The notes under the pieces are model-generated. The model saw nothing but the letters and a program-made list of their open reading frames with translations. It ran no database searches and had not been told where the DNA came from. Below are positions 1-12,895 of a DNA stretch of 64,000 bases, in pieces. Both the position numbers and the translations under genes were made by a program. The number at the start of each line of letters is the position of its first letter. Position 1 is the first letter of the stretch. The stretch is from NCBI GenBank assembly GCA_963070105.1, contig OY718807.1, positions 6,490,983 through 6,554,982 of the forward strand, written 5' to 3'. Source of the DNA: Litomosoides sigmodontis (lineage: Eukaryota > Nematoda > Chromadorea > Rhabditida > Onchocercidae).

Positions 1-169
1 GAAAATAACCACACACAACAATTTCCTAGAATCTGAAGTCTACTACGACTTGATAAATATAAACGAATTTTTACCGATGAATTTGAATCATATAATATAA
101 AAACAGACTTTTAATTCTAACTTTTGCACAAACTGTAGGATGAATAAAGGTGTTTAGAGTAAAACTCAC

Positions 170-1355
170 ATTTCCATCATTGAAATCACGACAAGATTCA
201 AAAATCTCGCCAAGAAGTGTAATAAATGCTGGCCAATCGGGAATTACGAGTTGTTTTTTCAGTGCTTTCGAAATTATTCCGATCGCATCGCCGACGTATC
301 TTGAAAACAAACGCTTGCAACTTTACTGATGGCTTAATCATAAAATTTGCATGCTTTCAACACATATGAAACCTTTTGAAAGTTTCGCGATCCAAGTTTT
401 CATTAACGACTTCAGTGGGTGTTATGTCCGAGACAGACTGCCTTCGCTCATCATGCCGTATTGCGTGTAAAAAGTTGGCTAAGCGAGGATCGTCACGTCT
501 AATTCCAGTTTCATAAAGTAACTAAACGTGATCTGATAAGAAAATTATTTAAGGTACTTCTATCTATACGAGTTGTCCAAATACCTAAATTGTCGCAATA
601 ATTTAATTTATTTAAATTATCGTAATAACACGTTGAAGTTTTCACTTTTCAAGCTACTCAATCATCCAATGGGAGAGCGAGAACAGTGCGAGGCTATCAT
701 ATTAGGTCTAGAGCAAAACTTTGAGTGCTCATCCAGAAATTAGACTGCTTTTTCCTCGAAAAATCCCATTAGAATTCAAAAAAGTCGTTTCCATTTACCA
801 CGGATTTCATCAATTTAAACTTATCTCCCAGTGTTCTATAAAGTAATTCGTTCTTCGTTAAATAAACATATTTTATGGTGTGAGCGAATTTTTGACAGAA
901 ACCGTTTGTTTTGGAAAAATAATTATAGATTTTTGAGATTTCATTTTCTCAAGCGTTTGAATTTTTAAATGTTACAATTCCTCATGCTGTTTTAAGTTTA
1001 AACTAACAGTGGTGCTTAAATCAAGCTTATCGGATAAATGTCATCAGTGGACAATCCGACAAAGCAAGACGACTGCATGAAAAATGAAGGAGTGTGCGGT
1101 AAAAAATCAAAGGAAAAACAAAAATGAAACCTTCAATAAACCACACGATGATAACGTTTCGGATTCTGTATTCTTATAAAGATCAAAGACGACATCATGG
1201 ATATGTGGGGCACCCCTTGAACTCACAGATTCCGTTGAAAATTGTCGCTCACGGATGCAACCCATTGAGGCTACCGAATGCGAGAATTTCTCGCTTCGTC
1301 TAAAAATACGCTTTTCCAGCAGAGAGCAACCGATTCTCACAAACATCCTAACCAT
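170..1355 (-). CDS. GLS: Glutaminase, mitochondrial type (5' exons; gene continues off left edge)
   Basis: Glutaminase hydrolyses glutamine to glutamate and ammonia, normally in mitochondria. Three minus-strand exons fit together: 1131-1355 (phase 0), 373-521, and 170-299. Exon 1 starts at ATG 1355 (second in-frame ATG at 1346). It gives an Arg/Ser-rich, acid-poor leader typical of a mitochondrial presequence, then a VVFDLYK segment that I align with the start of the conserved glutaminase N-terminal domain. Exon 2 carries ETGIRRDDPRL, the counterpart of TGLRTSDPRL in animal kidney-type glutaminases. Exon 3 carries LKKQLVIPDWPAF, the counterpart of the RRKFVIPDF region, and ends at AATG/GTGAGT just before the expected ADYIPQLA segment. 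Donors are AAG/GTTTCA, AAAG/GTTTCA and AAT/GTGAGT. The catalytic beta-lactamase-like domain lies outside the window, so activity cannot be judged. Family assignment is firm; the choice of start codon is less so. Confidence 0.87.
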
Positions 1356-4300
1356 AAATATATCGAAAAATGCAAATTGCTCAGGCTTAGATGTGTCAGA
1401 ACATTGGATTTAACTTTATGCAACAAAAGAGTACTCTTTTTTCCACGGCGCTCACTTTTTCACAAATGATAAACTATATGTTTCAAAACAGAGATATTTT
1501 TCTAATTTTCGATTCTTTCTTCTAACACGTCAGAGATTATCGTTAAATCTAGAAGCAAAATCGAGCTACAAGCCACACTTCAGCAAGTCCAACAAGCTTT
1601 TCAAAAGCAGGAGCACTGAAGAAAAAAGTTTTCAGCAAAAAAGAAACAGTATAAATGGTTGTTGACCTTTGCACTATTTCATCATTAATTAGAAAACGCA
1701 GCATTATTGACAAAAGGATTACATTTTCGTGAAAATGTTTAATGCGATGTGTGCAAGATTTTACTTGAAAATTAAAAGAAATACCACTGATAAATTTGAA
1801 ATGTAGCAGACTCGAAAGAATGATAAGAGAATTTAATAAATTCGTTAATTCACTCCTTCTCCCACCCGCCCTTTCAGTAAATGAATTCATCAAAATCATA
1901 CAAATTCGACTGCACTTTCTTTTGCGTGAAGCGACCGTCTGATGACATTGATCACATACTGGAGCAATACAAGTAACAATTTCACGATCTCAGGTAACGC
2001 CCTCAGAGCGTAAGAGAGAAGTATGAAAAACGTCCTGGAAGGGTGAATGGAATAGATTGATGACGTAAAACAGTGGAAGCGTTCGATCATTTCTCACGGT
2101 CTGTATTTCGTCACGTACTCCCTCGCATATTCCTCCTCTTTCTCCTTCATCACATATTATCACAGCAACAAGTTATAAATTTTCAAACAACTCGCCGCGA
2201 CTGAAACGCTTAACTGAAATTCCAGGAAAATAAAAATTGAAGTCGCCTCCGCTCTCCTTCGAACGCTCTCCTCTGTTCCATTCATCAAAACTTTTAACAG
2301 AAACAAGATAACTTGCTGCAACAAAAATTACTAATTTTTTACAACTTAATAATTAACTTAGACTCTAAATTACAAAAATCCTATTCGTTTCACTTCAATT
2401 ATGGCATCATTGTTATGAGTAAGAAATACAATTGAAATGAGAAAGAATCGCCACGGGAGCAGAGATAAATAGCAACTGCTTCTTCACAGTCACAGTGGAG
2501 AATGATCATTCCTCTTTCAGTAACGAAGATATCACTTTGTAAGAAGTTGCATGATAGCAGTGAACAGAGCTTTAGACTTTACCTCATTTCCTTCTTTTTT
2601 CTTCTTAAAGAAAAGAAAAGTACTCATTGAGGGAGAGGAAAGAAGGGAGGAAGGAAGAAGAAGAGGGAAGTCTAGGAAAAGTGTTCTGGAATATGTGGAG
2701 GAGAAGTGTGGTGCGAGAAAAAACCAAAAGAAAGGGATACGAATTGCGCATAGAAAAGGGTGGTCGTTCAAAAGTGAAAAAAAGCGTACCTCCGCGTTAA
2801 AGACATTCTCACAGCTGATGATTAGTTTATTGCTCCGTGTATTTCGAAGATCTCTCCCTGTCTGTCTCCTAAATAGGACACGAAATGATTTCTTTTCCGA
2901 TACAGAAAAAAATGAGAAAAAAAAAACAAGAAAATAATAAAAAAAGAAGCAATAAAATTCAATTTCAAAGATGAAAAAAAAATTAGGATTTAATTCGATT
3001 TTACAAGAGTGAAAAAATTGATCTATTAAATGGAAACGAGAGAGACAGTAATGATAACGATGACGACGATAAGATGATGATGATGGTGATGGAGAAGGAA
3101 AAAAAAAGATATTGATGGAAAGGATGGAATTTTCATCTTTAAAGCCTTCTTCCACTCATATAAGCACAGAAAAATGCAATTGTCATTTAAGAAATATTAA
3201 ATGCTAGCTCAAAACTCCTTTTTCAATTCGTATTATTTATAACTCATAGGAAGAAAAGCGGAAATGAAAGAAGTAAGACGAGAAGAGAAGAGGAAAAAAA
3301 GAAGTGGAAGAATTGGAGAGAATTTTTGGGCGCTAGAAAGATTGGTTTTCAAAAAAAGGATTAGAATTTTATAAGTAGCATGAATGTTATTATAAGAGTG
3401 TTGTGTTACGCTGATAGGCTGAGAAGCAAATGCATTTGTGGTAGTCTCAGACACATTCAATTATTATTTTTCTTTCTGCCCTCTTCGCTGGACCCTAGAA
3501 ATCTTAGGCCCTTGGCATCGATCGCTATTGCTATAACTTAGAAATTGAGCAAAAATTTATCCAGAGACAGGGAAGAGAGCAGAGCAAAGGACCGCAATCG
3601 GCTATTTTATTAGCAGAAACTACGAGAAATGTTAAAAACAAAGAGGCATAAATAAATAAATAAATAATTAGAGAAGCAAATGCAAGATTTACACAAACGT
3701 AAAGCTTACATCCGTGCTCCCAGAACAAAGACAATAATCATTCAGTGATAACAATAATAATAATGATAATCATAATAACAATAATGACAAGAATAAGTAG
3801 TAAATAATGATGATAATGATAATAATAGTGACAATAATAATGATAATATTAACAAAAAAATAATCGTAAGAGGACGGTCTGTTACTGGATGAGATTACTT
3901 CTGCCAGTCTAATGATAATAGTAGTCCATTAGGTTAGTATGTCAGTTAACACTCGTCCACATGTTCATTCACACCGCTGTTCACAAGCAATGCTATCTTT
4001 AGTTTCCTTGTGGTTTCCGATTCCCGGATTTATCAAATTTCTTCTACTGATAGAGAAAACAACGAAGAAGAGATTCAAAAAAATTAACAATTCCCAGTCA
4101 AGCTGAATGAAGCAGGCAGGAACAGCCCTCGCCTACCAACCGTTCGGATGAATTCGATTTCAAATGGCAAGCACGTAATGATGTACAGGTACAAGAAGGA
4201 AGAGAAATCTCACTAAAGGGACATTTCGCAATATGACGTTCCAAAAGTGTAGCTCGAACGGGTGGTAACAACATACTGAAAATTAGTCATCGATTCTATC

Positions 4301-6669
4301 TCATAACATCGAGTGTTAGCTATAAATTAAAGCCATAATTGGATTTCCGAATCCGTCCGATTACTTCTTTAAATAATTATAAAGTGATCTTCTGTTAGAT
4401 TTTACAAAAACGTGAGAACTGATGACTAATTTCGGAGCAGTACAGTCATCTGGAGGTTTGAGATTAAAATGGAGGCAGCAGGGATGAACGACATGAGCAG
4501 CGTGGTGCGCGGTGAAGGGGAAAATGGAAGCGGACGGAATTCAAGGAATTAGGTCAGACTTATAGTATTAATATCACTACATCAATTATACAACTTTTTC
4601 TGCAAAAAAAAAGAAAACAAAATGAACGACAAATTATGAAAAAATTGGTATATTTAATTATACGCTGCATCTAGCGGATATGCAATTTTTAATTTTTCCT
4701 ACCCTTGAAAACATCTATCTTCACCTGGTCCATCCACATCCTAGTTTCGCTTTCATTTAACCTCATCTTTATCCTAGTTACCTCATTTATATGATGTAAT
4801 GCAAATGGCATTTGTAATTTTTTAATCATTCACACATCTCAGCTATATTCCCGAAATATCATCTCAGATGACCAATCCAACTCCCTCATACTTTTTGGTT
4901 TTCCAAATTAAAATATATATTTCATTAACAAATAAAAGTCTTTTTTTTCACAAATTAAAATTTTCATTGTAGCTAAAATACATTATGAACAGGAATTCAA
5001 CTTAGTAAAATATCAATAATTAGATTATTTTTAGTGCAACCACTGCATACCTATAAAAAGGGCATCGCTCAATGAAAGTAACAACTTACAATGTAAACAA
5101 TTTATGCTTCACTTGAGCTCATTATCATACTACTCAATACTCCATGCAAATAAACTACAACATATACGAGTAATAGTCATCGTTTTAAACCCACTGTTGC
5201 TCCTATGATGTTTAAAGCCCAACGATCACTACGACATCCTACACGTAAACGTGCAATTCATCCTTTACCTGAAGTAAGTGTTACTGAATGACAACTTCCT
5301 AACGACAAAAGTATATCATCACGATAAGTGTTACCCTAAATAAATGAATGCAAACCGAGTTGAAGCCAAAAAATGAAACCAAAAAAAAAATCTTAAGATA
5401 GAAGGAAAATATTGTGCACAATTTGCATTCATTCTGATCATAAGGAACATTTTTTGAGCTTTAAACAATGCAAAAGATACTGAAGTAGGATGGAAAAAAA
5501 GGCTTAGAGAAAAAATGAATTATGATAGTACATAGTGACAGGGACTATTCCATGTTAATGTGTAAATGATTTTTGCACTCTCAAAAAATTTTCAAAATAA
5601 TACAAATTTATTATACCATAAAATAATTAAAAATGATAAGATAGTACGAAATGAACTTATTAACTGAAAACTTGCCTGATCAATTTACCTTATCCATCGA
5701 TTATTCTTCATAGGGTCAATAGAGGCAGACATGTACCAAAAAGAAACGTACACTTATGATTACGATTACCTGCTTATGGTTCAAAAATCTAAAATTTGGA
5801 GAACATTTTTCCGTATTTGAATAGCTACATGTGATGCATAAACTACCATCACATGTTACCGCTCATCGTCTATATAGTGTTTTACGTGCTATCAAGGCAT
5901 TTACGAAATTTAAATTCAACGATTCAATGTATATTGTGTTTTAGGATGCTGGCTACCTAAAAATTTGACGGGGGAAGAGGCGGAGAGGGAGTAGGAGAGG
6001 TAGTTATCGAGATATTACTTTACACGTTTAAATATTAACGAGTATGTCATGTATTTAAAGAAAATGGGACTTTCTAACGCACGGATCATGAACGTTTCAA
6101 CACCAAAAATGCAGTGAAAATGCAGGAATTGCTTAAACTCCGATGCATATATGTGACGTACTGGCGTTTAGCTAGTGCTTGAATAACTGCTATTAACACG
6201 TAAGACGTAATACTTTGATCTACCAAACAAACAAGAAATAAACCCCTCAAGCAGAGCCGTGCTGAATGAGAAAAACACGATATGGCAACACCGAAAGGAT
6301 GTTCCTTTTTTCTCTCCGCGTCCTGCAACGAAAACTTCCCTCTATTTTGTTTTTGTTAGTTTTTCAATTCAATCATTTGAGTCTCAGCTTAATGATTTGA
6401 TTGCTTTTTTAGCTTAGTGGTTTGTGTTTCGGGCTCCAGTGTTCATCCCATCGCTTCCTCTGCAACTTCTACGACTTAACCCTTTAATGAGTAATTGGTG
6501 ATATAGGTCTAGTCATGCTTAACGCTGGAAATTCTAAGCAATCGATCATTAATCATATCCATTTGATTTGTTCCAGTTTATCCAGACATTTAGGCTTTTC
6601 TGGTATGCTACTAACTCATTGAAGTCATTTGTAAGAATATACGCCGGGAACTACTGTATGGAATTTTAG
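1356..6669. other. Intergenic region between divergent glutaminase and Nup62 genes
   Basis: This 5.3 kb separates two divergently transcribed genes and should hold both promoters. Long open frames here are low complexity: 2590-3120 is a purine-rich stretch on the plus strand, whose complement makes the Phe/Ser-rich 207-residue frame on the minus strand. Positions 3745-3860 hold a degenerate AAT/GAT/AAC trinucleotide tract. I recognise no protein domain. One short plus-strand frame near 5175-5274 with a good donor is listed as a doubtful exon. Confidence 0.6.
5157..5274 (+). other. Doubtful plus-strand exon ending in a strong donor
   Basis: A short open frame with two ATG codons at 5205-5210 encodes a basic stretch (RHPTRKRAIHPLPE at its end) and stops exactly at GAA/GTAAGTG, a strong donor in phase 0. 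The Nup62 acceptor at 6668-6669 would continue it in frame (AGT ATG TTT). It could be an upstream alternative exon, or chance. No acceptor or trans-splice site is obvious in front of it and I do not recognise the peptide. Confidence 0.2.
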
Positions 6670-6672
6670 AGT
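6668..6672 (+). promoter_or_regulatory. Probable spliced-leader acceptor of Nup62
   Basis: GAATTTTAG ends at 6669, three bases before the ATG at 6673, and no convincing coding exon precedes it. An acceptor this close to a start codon is the usual nematode pattern for SL trans-splicing. A cis-spliced upstream exon (see 5157-5274) is the alternative. Confidence 0.5.
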
Positions 6673-9600
6673 ATGTTTGGTGGCTCAAAAGGAACTGATA
6701 CAGGATTTACCTTTGGATCGGCTTCAACTACAACAACAGCAAGTACATCGGGAACAGCGAAACCGTTGTTTTCTTTTGGTAGTACTACGGCAGCTTCCCC
6801 TGCCACAACTACTACACAATCATCTGGATTTTCTTTTGGCGCTGCATCCAAACCATTGTTATTTGGTGGGACTACTACAACCGTTGCTTCCACTACGGGT
6901 CTCTCAACTGGATTTAGTTTTGGATCAACAGTTAATAAAGGTTCTTACTATTTTTCCCTTTTGTTGTTTAAGTATATCGAGTACTTTTTTCTCTTTCCTT
7001 TTTGTAGGATTCAGTTTTGAGTTAACTGAGGTGAGATTCGTTCTAAGCAAGCGTGTGACAATAAGAAAAAAAAGCTTAATGGAACGCTTATTGAAAAGAA
7101 AAATAAAGGAATACATTCGATTAAATGGAATTTGTTCCGGAAATACTTGAAAGGGAAAATTTTCACTTACCGATTGAATTACTAGAAGAGACAGCAAACC
7201 AACGGCGGTGTGAATTTGAATGAATATTATAAACTTCTTGGTAGTAAACTGTATGTAAGGATTCAATCAGTTTTCTGTTTTTTGAAAGAAACAGCTTTTC
7301 ACTTTGATCATCCTCTAATTTCAAAAGATTTTTCCAGGAACGGGAAGCATTTTTGGCAGTACCTTTGCTTCATCTGCCAGTTCACCTTCAACAACTAGCG
7401 CTGGCGGATCGACGTTTGGTACTAAGCTGGCTGGTAGCTCCGGTAGTTTATTTGGCACCGCAGCGACTACAGCACCATTAGTAACAGCAGCAGTAGGGAC
7501 AGCAGCAGTAACAGCTACTGCTTCAAATACGACTGCATCAATCTTTTCCTCTTCGCTTGGTAAAAGCTAATTTCTAATTGCATGATTTACGACTAACATC
7601 AGCAAATTGGCGTAGATTTGGATTTCACCAGGTTCTATCAGAAAGAATTCATACATTACGCTCTGTAAATTTCGTAACTAGTTTTAGTAGATTTTATATT
7701 GAAACAGTGGATCTGTTCTAATAGTACAATCAACACGGTCAGGTATCTTTCCTTTACGATGCTTTCTTTACTGCTATTTACTTTGATCTCTTATTATGAG
7801 AAAATTTCTACTGATTGTACTGTGAAACCGTTCCAGGTGCCAATGCAAAGCCATCTTCATTGTTTGCTAATCTCACTTCGCCAACGGCAACGATAACATC
7901 AGCCGCTACTACAAATGCCCAACCAAGCAGTGGAGGCCTTTTGTTTGGGACTGCATCCACAACAACTGGTAACTGGTTAAAGTTTACTTTTCGTTATTTT
8001 CATAAATACTTGTCTTTATTTTTCATAAAAGTTTTCTGATATGTATTGTATTCATGTTTGACGGTCATTGGATTTTACGTTATATTCTGATTTTGCAAAT
8101 CATTTTTAGTTACTTGTCCTAACGTGGTGCATAACTTCAAAGATTATTTTCAGTAGCAAATACCAACTTAGGATTTGGGTCATCAGTTATGACGACAACT
8201 GCCACAGTAACCACAGCTTCATTTTCCTTTGGTGCCTCGGTTTCAAGTAGCCAAAGTTCTGGTTCTTTGTTTGGTAATTTATTTTCGGGGAACATTTTTT
8301 ACTTTTTTCATTTCAGAGATATTGGGAAAGTCTTTGTACCTGGAACTTAATACCTCAATACGTAATCTCAATTTTTAAATAAACAATTTCATTTTTTCGA
8401 TGACTATCTTTGGACTTTTAAAAGGATTTTTCTCTCCCAGGATCTACAACGTTGCAACCCGCTGCTGCTGTTTCCGCTGCTCCATCTGTTAGTACTCCAT
8501 CGGCTGGCTTATTTGGCCAGAAATCAGCTTCCAGCGGTTTATTCGGTCAGGTTACTTCTGCGGCATCCAGTGCTGTACCAACAACCGGACTTCTGTTTGG
8601 TGCTTCTACTACAGGTTCTGTTTTTCTTCATAACTCAAATCATCTTACGCCTTAAGATATTTAGCGTGATCCCGCATAATTTTTTGAGTTTTGTTTCTGA
8701 TAAATCTTTGCAGGATGTAATAAGCACATCTTTCAAGTAATACTGTTGTGCTTATGATCCTCCAACAGTAAAGCAGAGCACAAATGAATAACATTTATAA
8801 TAGCAAACTTTAGGGGTTTGTCGTGATTTGTCACTAGAATGCATGTAACTTGTGAAAACACAGAACATGAACCTAGAATAAACCCCCTGGGGAAATTAAA
8901 ACAAATCTTGTGTATTCTGCATCGTTCTCAGGAATTGATCTTTGAAAATTTTTCACAGTAGCTACAACCGTATGGTTGAATATTAAATTCGTAGATTTTT
9001 TGATTTAGTAAAATAAGGAAATTAAAAGTTGAAGAAAATGTAAACCTTACTAAGAAATACTTTGAAATGCAATAATTTTAGCAAAACCCATGTTTGGGTC
9101 ACCTGCGGCGGTTGGTACTACTGCGCCTACTGCTGCTACAATCACTACTACTACTGCTACTACGGCACCGGTTTTACCTTTTGCTTTTAACGCAGCGACC
9201 AGTATGAGTGGATCTTTGTTTGGTTCCGCTACATCTTCACTAACTACTACAACTACCGCACCTCCTGTCGTGTTCGGATCTGCTTCTTCTATAACAGTTC
9301 CCTCGTCTGCTGGACTGTTCGGAACTAAAACAGTTACGACACCTGCGACAGTCACGACTTCAATATCTGGATTAAACGGTATTACTATGCATGTTGAAAG
9401 TTATGTTAACACTTTGCATTGAAATTGTGTTTTTTCACGAGCGTATTTCGTTTGATTTAAAATATAAATGAATTTGCTCATTCCATTAGTACTTCCTATG
9501 CTGTTGAAAAATTTATCTAATGTTAAATATAACTCCGATTGTTATGCTACTCACATTCGGTGGTATCCCATTTGCAGGCACAGCATATTAGTTTCATGAC

Positions 9601-12600
9601 ACTTAGAGTATTTGAAATGGCTTTTATTTTGCTAATTTCTTTTTTTTTCGTGCAAGATATGTAGGGAATTTTATGTAAGAGGTCCAAGTCTGGTCAACGA
9701 GCAACTTAACTAAATGTTATATCCACTGACTATATTGAAGAGATATTATTCTTAATGAAATGCTAGTTGAAAATTGCCAAGCACCTTTTTAATGTATGTA
9801 GTGATGTTAAAAGCATTGCAGTTAGGTTGTCTCTATCATTTCAGTATGTTTTAATAAATTTTGTTTGACACGCAATTTTTTCCGCTGTCTTGATTTACTT
9901 CATCCTTTCTTGATTCGGTTTGAATTTTAGATGCAGCAGTTCCATCAACAGCAACTACAACCAGTGCTACAATGCTCTCTTTTGGCACTACAGGTGAAAC
10001 TTTTGCTCTATTTTTTGGCGTAGCATCCATTAGAAATTCTTCAGTTATTGATTTTGAACTGCCTTTACTACATCATTTGTCGTTTGATATATTGTCGTGG
10101 GATGCACTCTAAGCTCCGCATACTTCATTTGGGGCCAGTTTAAGCCACTATGTGAGAATATTTTATATCGAATTTTTGATGGCTAAACTGAAGCAGTTGG
10201 TAGCAAATTAGGATTTAAAGTGATTGCTAACAGTCAATTTGCAGCTTCTTTTTTCCACTCATGGAAATTTTTAATAATACACATTTCTTGTTTAGCGCCA
10301 CTAAGTGCATCAGCAACAACAGCCTCCTCCCTTGCTTCAACTGCTACCAGTGCATTTTCCTTTGGTTCATCAGGTAATTTTCAGTTTTAGAATTGCATGT
10401 GTTGGCTTAATGAATCTTGTTTGTTGCATTCAGAAGCCTGTAATGTTTCAATTTTCAGTCCTTTTACCGACGTCGAACACACTGTCGCCGGCACAATCGG
10501 TAGTAAGGTGATAAAATTTTAACTGATTTCATTTTCTGCCCTTCTTTTTTGGCTAAATCCGATTTTAAGTTAAAAAGTTAATTCGATTTCATACACCGCT
10601 ATTGCTTTTGGAGCGATCATCGGTAGGAATTTATCTTGATTTCTATTTTGAACTATTTATCCAACCTCTCATTTGCTTGCAGCATGACTTCGACTGCTTC
10701 GCCGGTGTCGTTATTTGGAATTACACCGCAGACTACGGCTGCTGCTACCGTCGCAACAACTAATGCATTTACCTTGTGAGGTTTTTGTCCTATACGTGCT
10801 TTTGCACTGCAAATAAATATGGACTTGATTTTTAATGGTCAAGCGTGTGCTTGAGGATCAAACTTTCTAGCATATTTTTTTTTAATTTTTTATTCTTCTA
10901 TGATGTTCTCTTCGAAAGCAAAGTGTTAGGAAAATATTTAAGCTTCTTTTCTGTTGTATTTTAATTATTTGTGTTTTCTTACTTTCGCAAATCGTCGTCG
11001 ACAAGATTACTTGTTGTAGTGGACAATCAACAACAGCAGTGACAGCAGCGACAAATGCTGTTACATTACCAATTATGACGTCTTTTACGCAATCCGCCAC
11101 AACTACTCCCAGTATGTTTACGACAGGTACGGGGACATCAACGGGTTCAGCATTGTCTTCCTTACTGCATCCATCGAAAACAACTGCGGCTACTTTATCG
11201 GCGACTGCTTCCACTTCAGTAATTACAACTACCACTTCGGCAATAACTTCAAGTGCTTTAGCTGGTATTGTACCTGCTGCTAGTGCAATCGCGTTAGTTA
11301 TTTTTGCAAGTTTCGGCTTCTGAAAGAGGAACACATAAGAAATGGATGAAAGGATAGGAAATTATGATGTAGAAACGATCTTAGATCAATTCTTAAAAGA
11401 ATACTTTTAAAAGCTAAGAATTAGATGCAATGTTTTCAAATTCATTAAAAATGCTTTTAGCAATAATTTCAAGTCGAAATAACCGAAGACACTTTGATTT
11501 GAACATTAGATCGTTTTTAATTTTTATCAAACTATTTTTGTCTTACTCATGTGTTACGAATGTGCATGTCCCAGGTGTTACACTACATATTTATATTATT
11601 AATTGATTTTCTGCAGACCTCATAAACCGGTCACATTTGCACAACTAGAACAACTTATAAATCGTTTAACACTTGATGTAGAAGCACAGCAGCGTATTTT
11701 TATGTCCCAAGTATTGGAACTGAATGCATTTGATCGGGTTTTGCGGGAAAATCAGCAAAAGGTACCATTTCATCTATAGTTATAGAATTAAGTCTAATTT
11801 TTCTGCTCCCTTTTCGTTTTGTTTTTCATTCGTTATTGGTTTTCTCTATATATAAAGGGTGCGTTTTGAATTGCGCATAATCTTGCTATTTGTCATTTGT
11901 TGAGAGCTTGACAGCATTCAGCGTATTTACAGAGTATGTTAAACTTCTCTTTTATTTGTTTTTCATTATTTTATCACGGAGACTTGATAGCATAAATTTA
12001 CTACTATAGGTTCTTGATGTGAGTGAAGAGATTAAACAGCTGGAAGAAGAGAAGGATCGATTTTTGCACGCCGTGGATTTCATTTCTCAGCAACAAACGG
12101 AACTTGAGGCTTTAGTTGTTGATCTGGAAAAAGCTTTAGGCCTTAGTGATTGGACGGAAATGGCACCGATAGGGCTGCCAGATCCTGGTGTAGCTACTCA
12201 TGCGGACTTGCAGCGACAGGCTATGTGAGTCTGTTTTTAATATCTTAACCGAAGTCTATTTTTTGTTTTTCACATCTAACAGCATCGCTTAATTTTTCTT
12301 AGTGAAAATTTTTTGTAGTTGTGTATTTTTGTGTATTATCTTTTTATACAATATAAAGTATGATGTGCTTTTAGCTGTGTGGCATTCATATAAGGTGCTC
12401 ATTATCCTTGAATTTGCTACTAATATGTCTTGTTTTAGGCTGCAGCTGCAGATACAGATTGATGCTCAGCTAAAGCAAGCAGACGATGATATAAGTGACA
12501 TTATCGAACAAGTAATATTTGCATAATTTTTATGATTTAAACACTTGTATTATGTGAAGAATCTTGGCGTTTACCGTATTATTTTGAATTTTCAGGTTAA

Positions 12601-12895
12601 AGAATTACAAAGAACTAATGTGGGTGTCGATGATCAAGCTGAAACGGCAGATCAAATTGCACAAATTCTTAGACGTCAACTGGATGCTTTGCAATGGATT
12701 GATGAACAAAGCTGTTAGTACTTTCATTTTTTCCATGTAAATCGCTGCTTATTTTAAAAATTTGGGCATAGGATTGTAAGTCACTGCTCAATATTATGAC
12801 ATACATGTATTTCGGAAATTTCTGCATTTATCTGCATTACAGGTGATTTAAAAAAGAAAGTGACAAAATTGTCGGAAGGATTATCGGCTAAATGA
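6673..12895 (+). CDS. NUP62: Nuclear pore FG nucleoporin Nup62 (NPP-11 orthologue)
   Basis: Nup62 is a central-channel nucleoporin; its FG repeats bind transport receptors and its C-terminal coiled coil assembles with Nup54/Nup58. Sixteen phase-consistent exons: 6673-6940, 7338-7559, 7837-7968, 8154-8273, 8441-8614, 9082-9378, 9931-9993, 10296-10373, 10459-10507, 10683-10775, 11020-11292, 11617-11761, 12010-12224, 12439-12511, 12596-12713, 12843-12895. The product is about 790 residues, longer than human (522). The first two thirds are Thr/Ser/Ala-rich with many FG, SFG and LFGQ motifs and no charged stretches. Exon 12 begins the Nup62 C-domain (PHKPVTFAQLEQLINRL), followed by a coiled coil with DFISQQQTELE, IDAQLKQ and LDALQWIDEQS, all standard Nup62 landmarks. 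Exons 9-11 have weaker splice sites and were fixed by phase; the exon 10/11 join restores an FTFGQ motif. Identity is firm; the small middle exons are less so. Confidence 0.92.

Noticed and set aside
2532..3155. 207-residue minus-strand open frame rich in Phe, Ser and Tyr
   Set aside because: It is the complement of a purine-rich low-complexity tract, with no domain, no splice context and homopolymer runs throughout.
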